Below, in pieces: positions 63,855 through 64,000 of a stretch of 64,000 bases of DNA (positions are counted from its first letter, which is position 1; every line of letters starts with the position of its first letter). The position numbers and the translations under genes were made by a program. The notes beneath the pieces are model-generated. The model was not told the DNA's origin. It searched no databases and saw nothing but the letters and a program-made list of their open reading frames with translations. Source of the DNA: Diploptera punctata (Eukaryota; Arthropoda; Insecta; Blattodea; Blaberidae); assembly GCA_030220185.1 (NCBI GenBank), contig JASPKZ010007797.1, forward strand, positions 2,834,001 through 2,898,000, given 5' to 3'.

Positions 63855-64000
63855 GATTTTATTCATTCATTCATTCATAGCGTTCTGCTCAAGAGCAGGT
63901 CTTTCACTGCAAACTCAGCATTCTCCACTCTTTCCATAACTCAGCTTTACTTTTTGTATCTGCATACAAACCATTTATTTTAATATTGTCTATCATCTGA
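63855..64000 (-). mobile_element. LINE 3' end with hairpin and (ATGA)n tail
   Basis: Reading the minus strand: 'gacaatattaaaataaatgg' and 'tatgcagatacaaaaag' match the end of the LINE at 27904-29100, followed by 'gtgaaagacctgctcttgag' and an (ATGA)n tail. Runs off the window edge. Confidence 0.75.

Noticed and set aside
1..64000. CRISPR arrays, operons, riboswitches, bacterial promoters or plasmid features
   Set aside because: No regularly spaced repeats of CRISPR type; splice sites, SINEs and LINEs show eukaryotic nuclear DNA.

Overview
The window reads as an AT-rich arthropod nuclear genome, most likely a cockroach or other blattodean. That placement is an inference from the transposon families, which resemble those I associate with cockroach and termite genomes; nothing here fixes the species. 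There is no operon structure, no CRISPR array and no prokaryotic or organellar gene. Nearly all open frames are transposon remnants.

Host genes. Two are well supported. (1) An intronless REXO4/REX4-type DEDDh RNA exonuclease lies on the minus strand at 9437-10279. (2) A six-exon gene for a 124-residue single-pass membrane protein lies on the minus strand from 33324 to 21052. It was assembled from consensus splice sites and has no long ORF; every junction keeps frame and it ends in an acidic, Ser/Pro-rich tail. I do not recognise its family. Weaker candidate exons lie at 1922-2010 (+), 14422-14631 (+), 48004-48175 (+, signal-peptide-like) and 54760-54825 (-).

Mobile elements. Cut-and-paste elements: a structurally intact Tc1-like element (15277-16821, complete DD34E transposase), a decayed DD41D mariner (17758-18960), a piggyBac fossil (4161-5485), two hAT-type elements (31787-33096; 44033-45141), two pogo/Tigger-like fossils (6787-7551; 51954-52945), a MULE remnant, MITEs, foldback elements and Helitron-type copies. 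Retroelements: many 5'-truncated LINEs of at least four families, a Penelope-like GIY-YIG fragment, and many tRNA-derived SINEs. Local labels: SINE-A and SINE-A2 (same head, different tails), SINE-B (shares the SINE-A tail), SINE-C, SINE-D, SINE-E; R730 is a ~550-720 bp interspersed repeat with four copies.

Layout. 0-8.6 kb: LINE, MITE, SINE-E/C, MULE, piggyBac, Helitron, pogo. 8.6-10.3 kb: SINE-C and REXO4. 10.6-19 kb: LINE, foldback, Penelope split by Tc1, mariner. 19-33.4 kb: a tandem duplication, then the six-exon gene with LINEs, SINEs, R730 and hAT in its introns. 33.6-45.3 kb: LINEs, SINE-A copies, an unnamed transposon pseudogene, a LINE inserted in a TIR repeat, and SINE-C split by hAT and R730. 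45.4-64 kb: Helitrons, tRNA-like elements, SINEs, LINEs and long AT-rich stretches without recognisable genes.

The most informative structure is nested insertions with preserved target-site duplications plus paralogous empty sites in the same window, which allow insertion order to be read directly.
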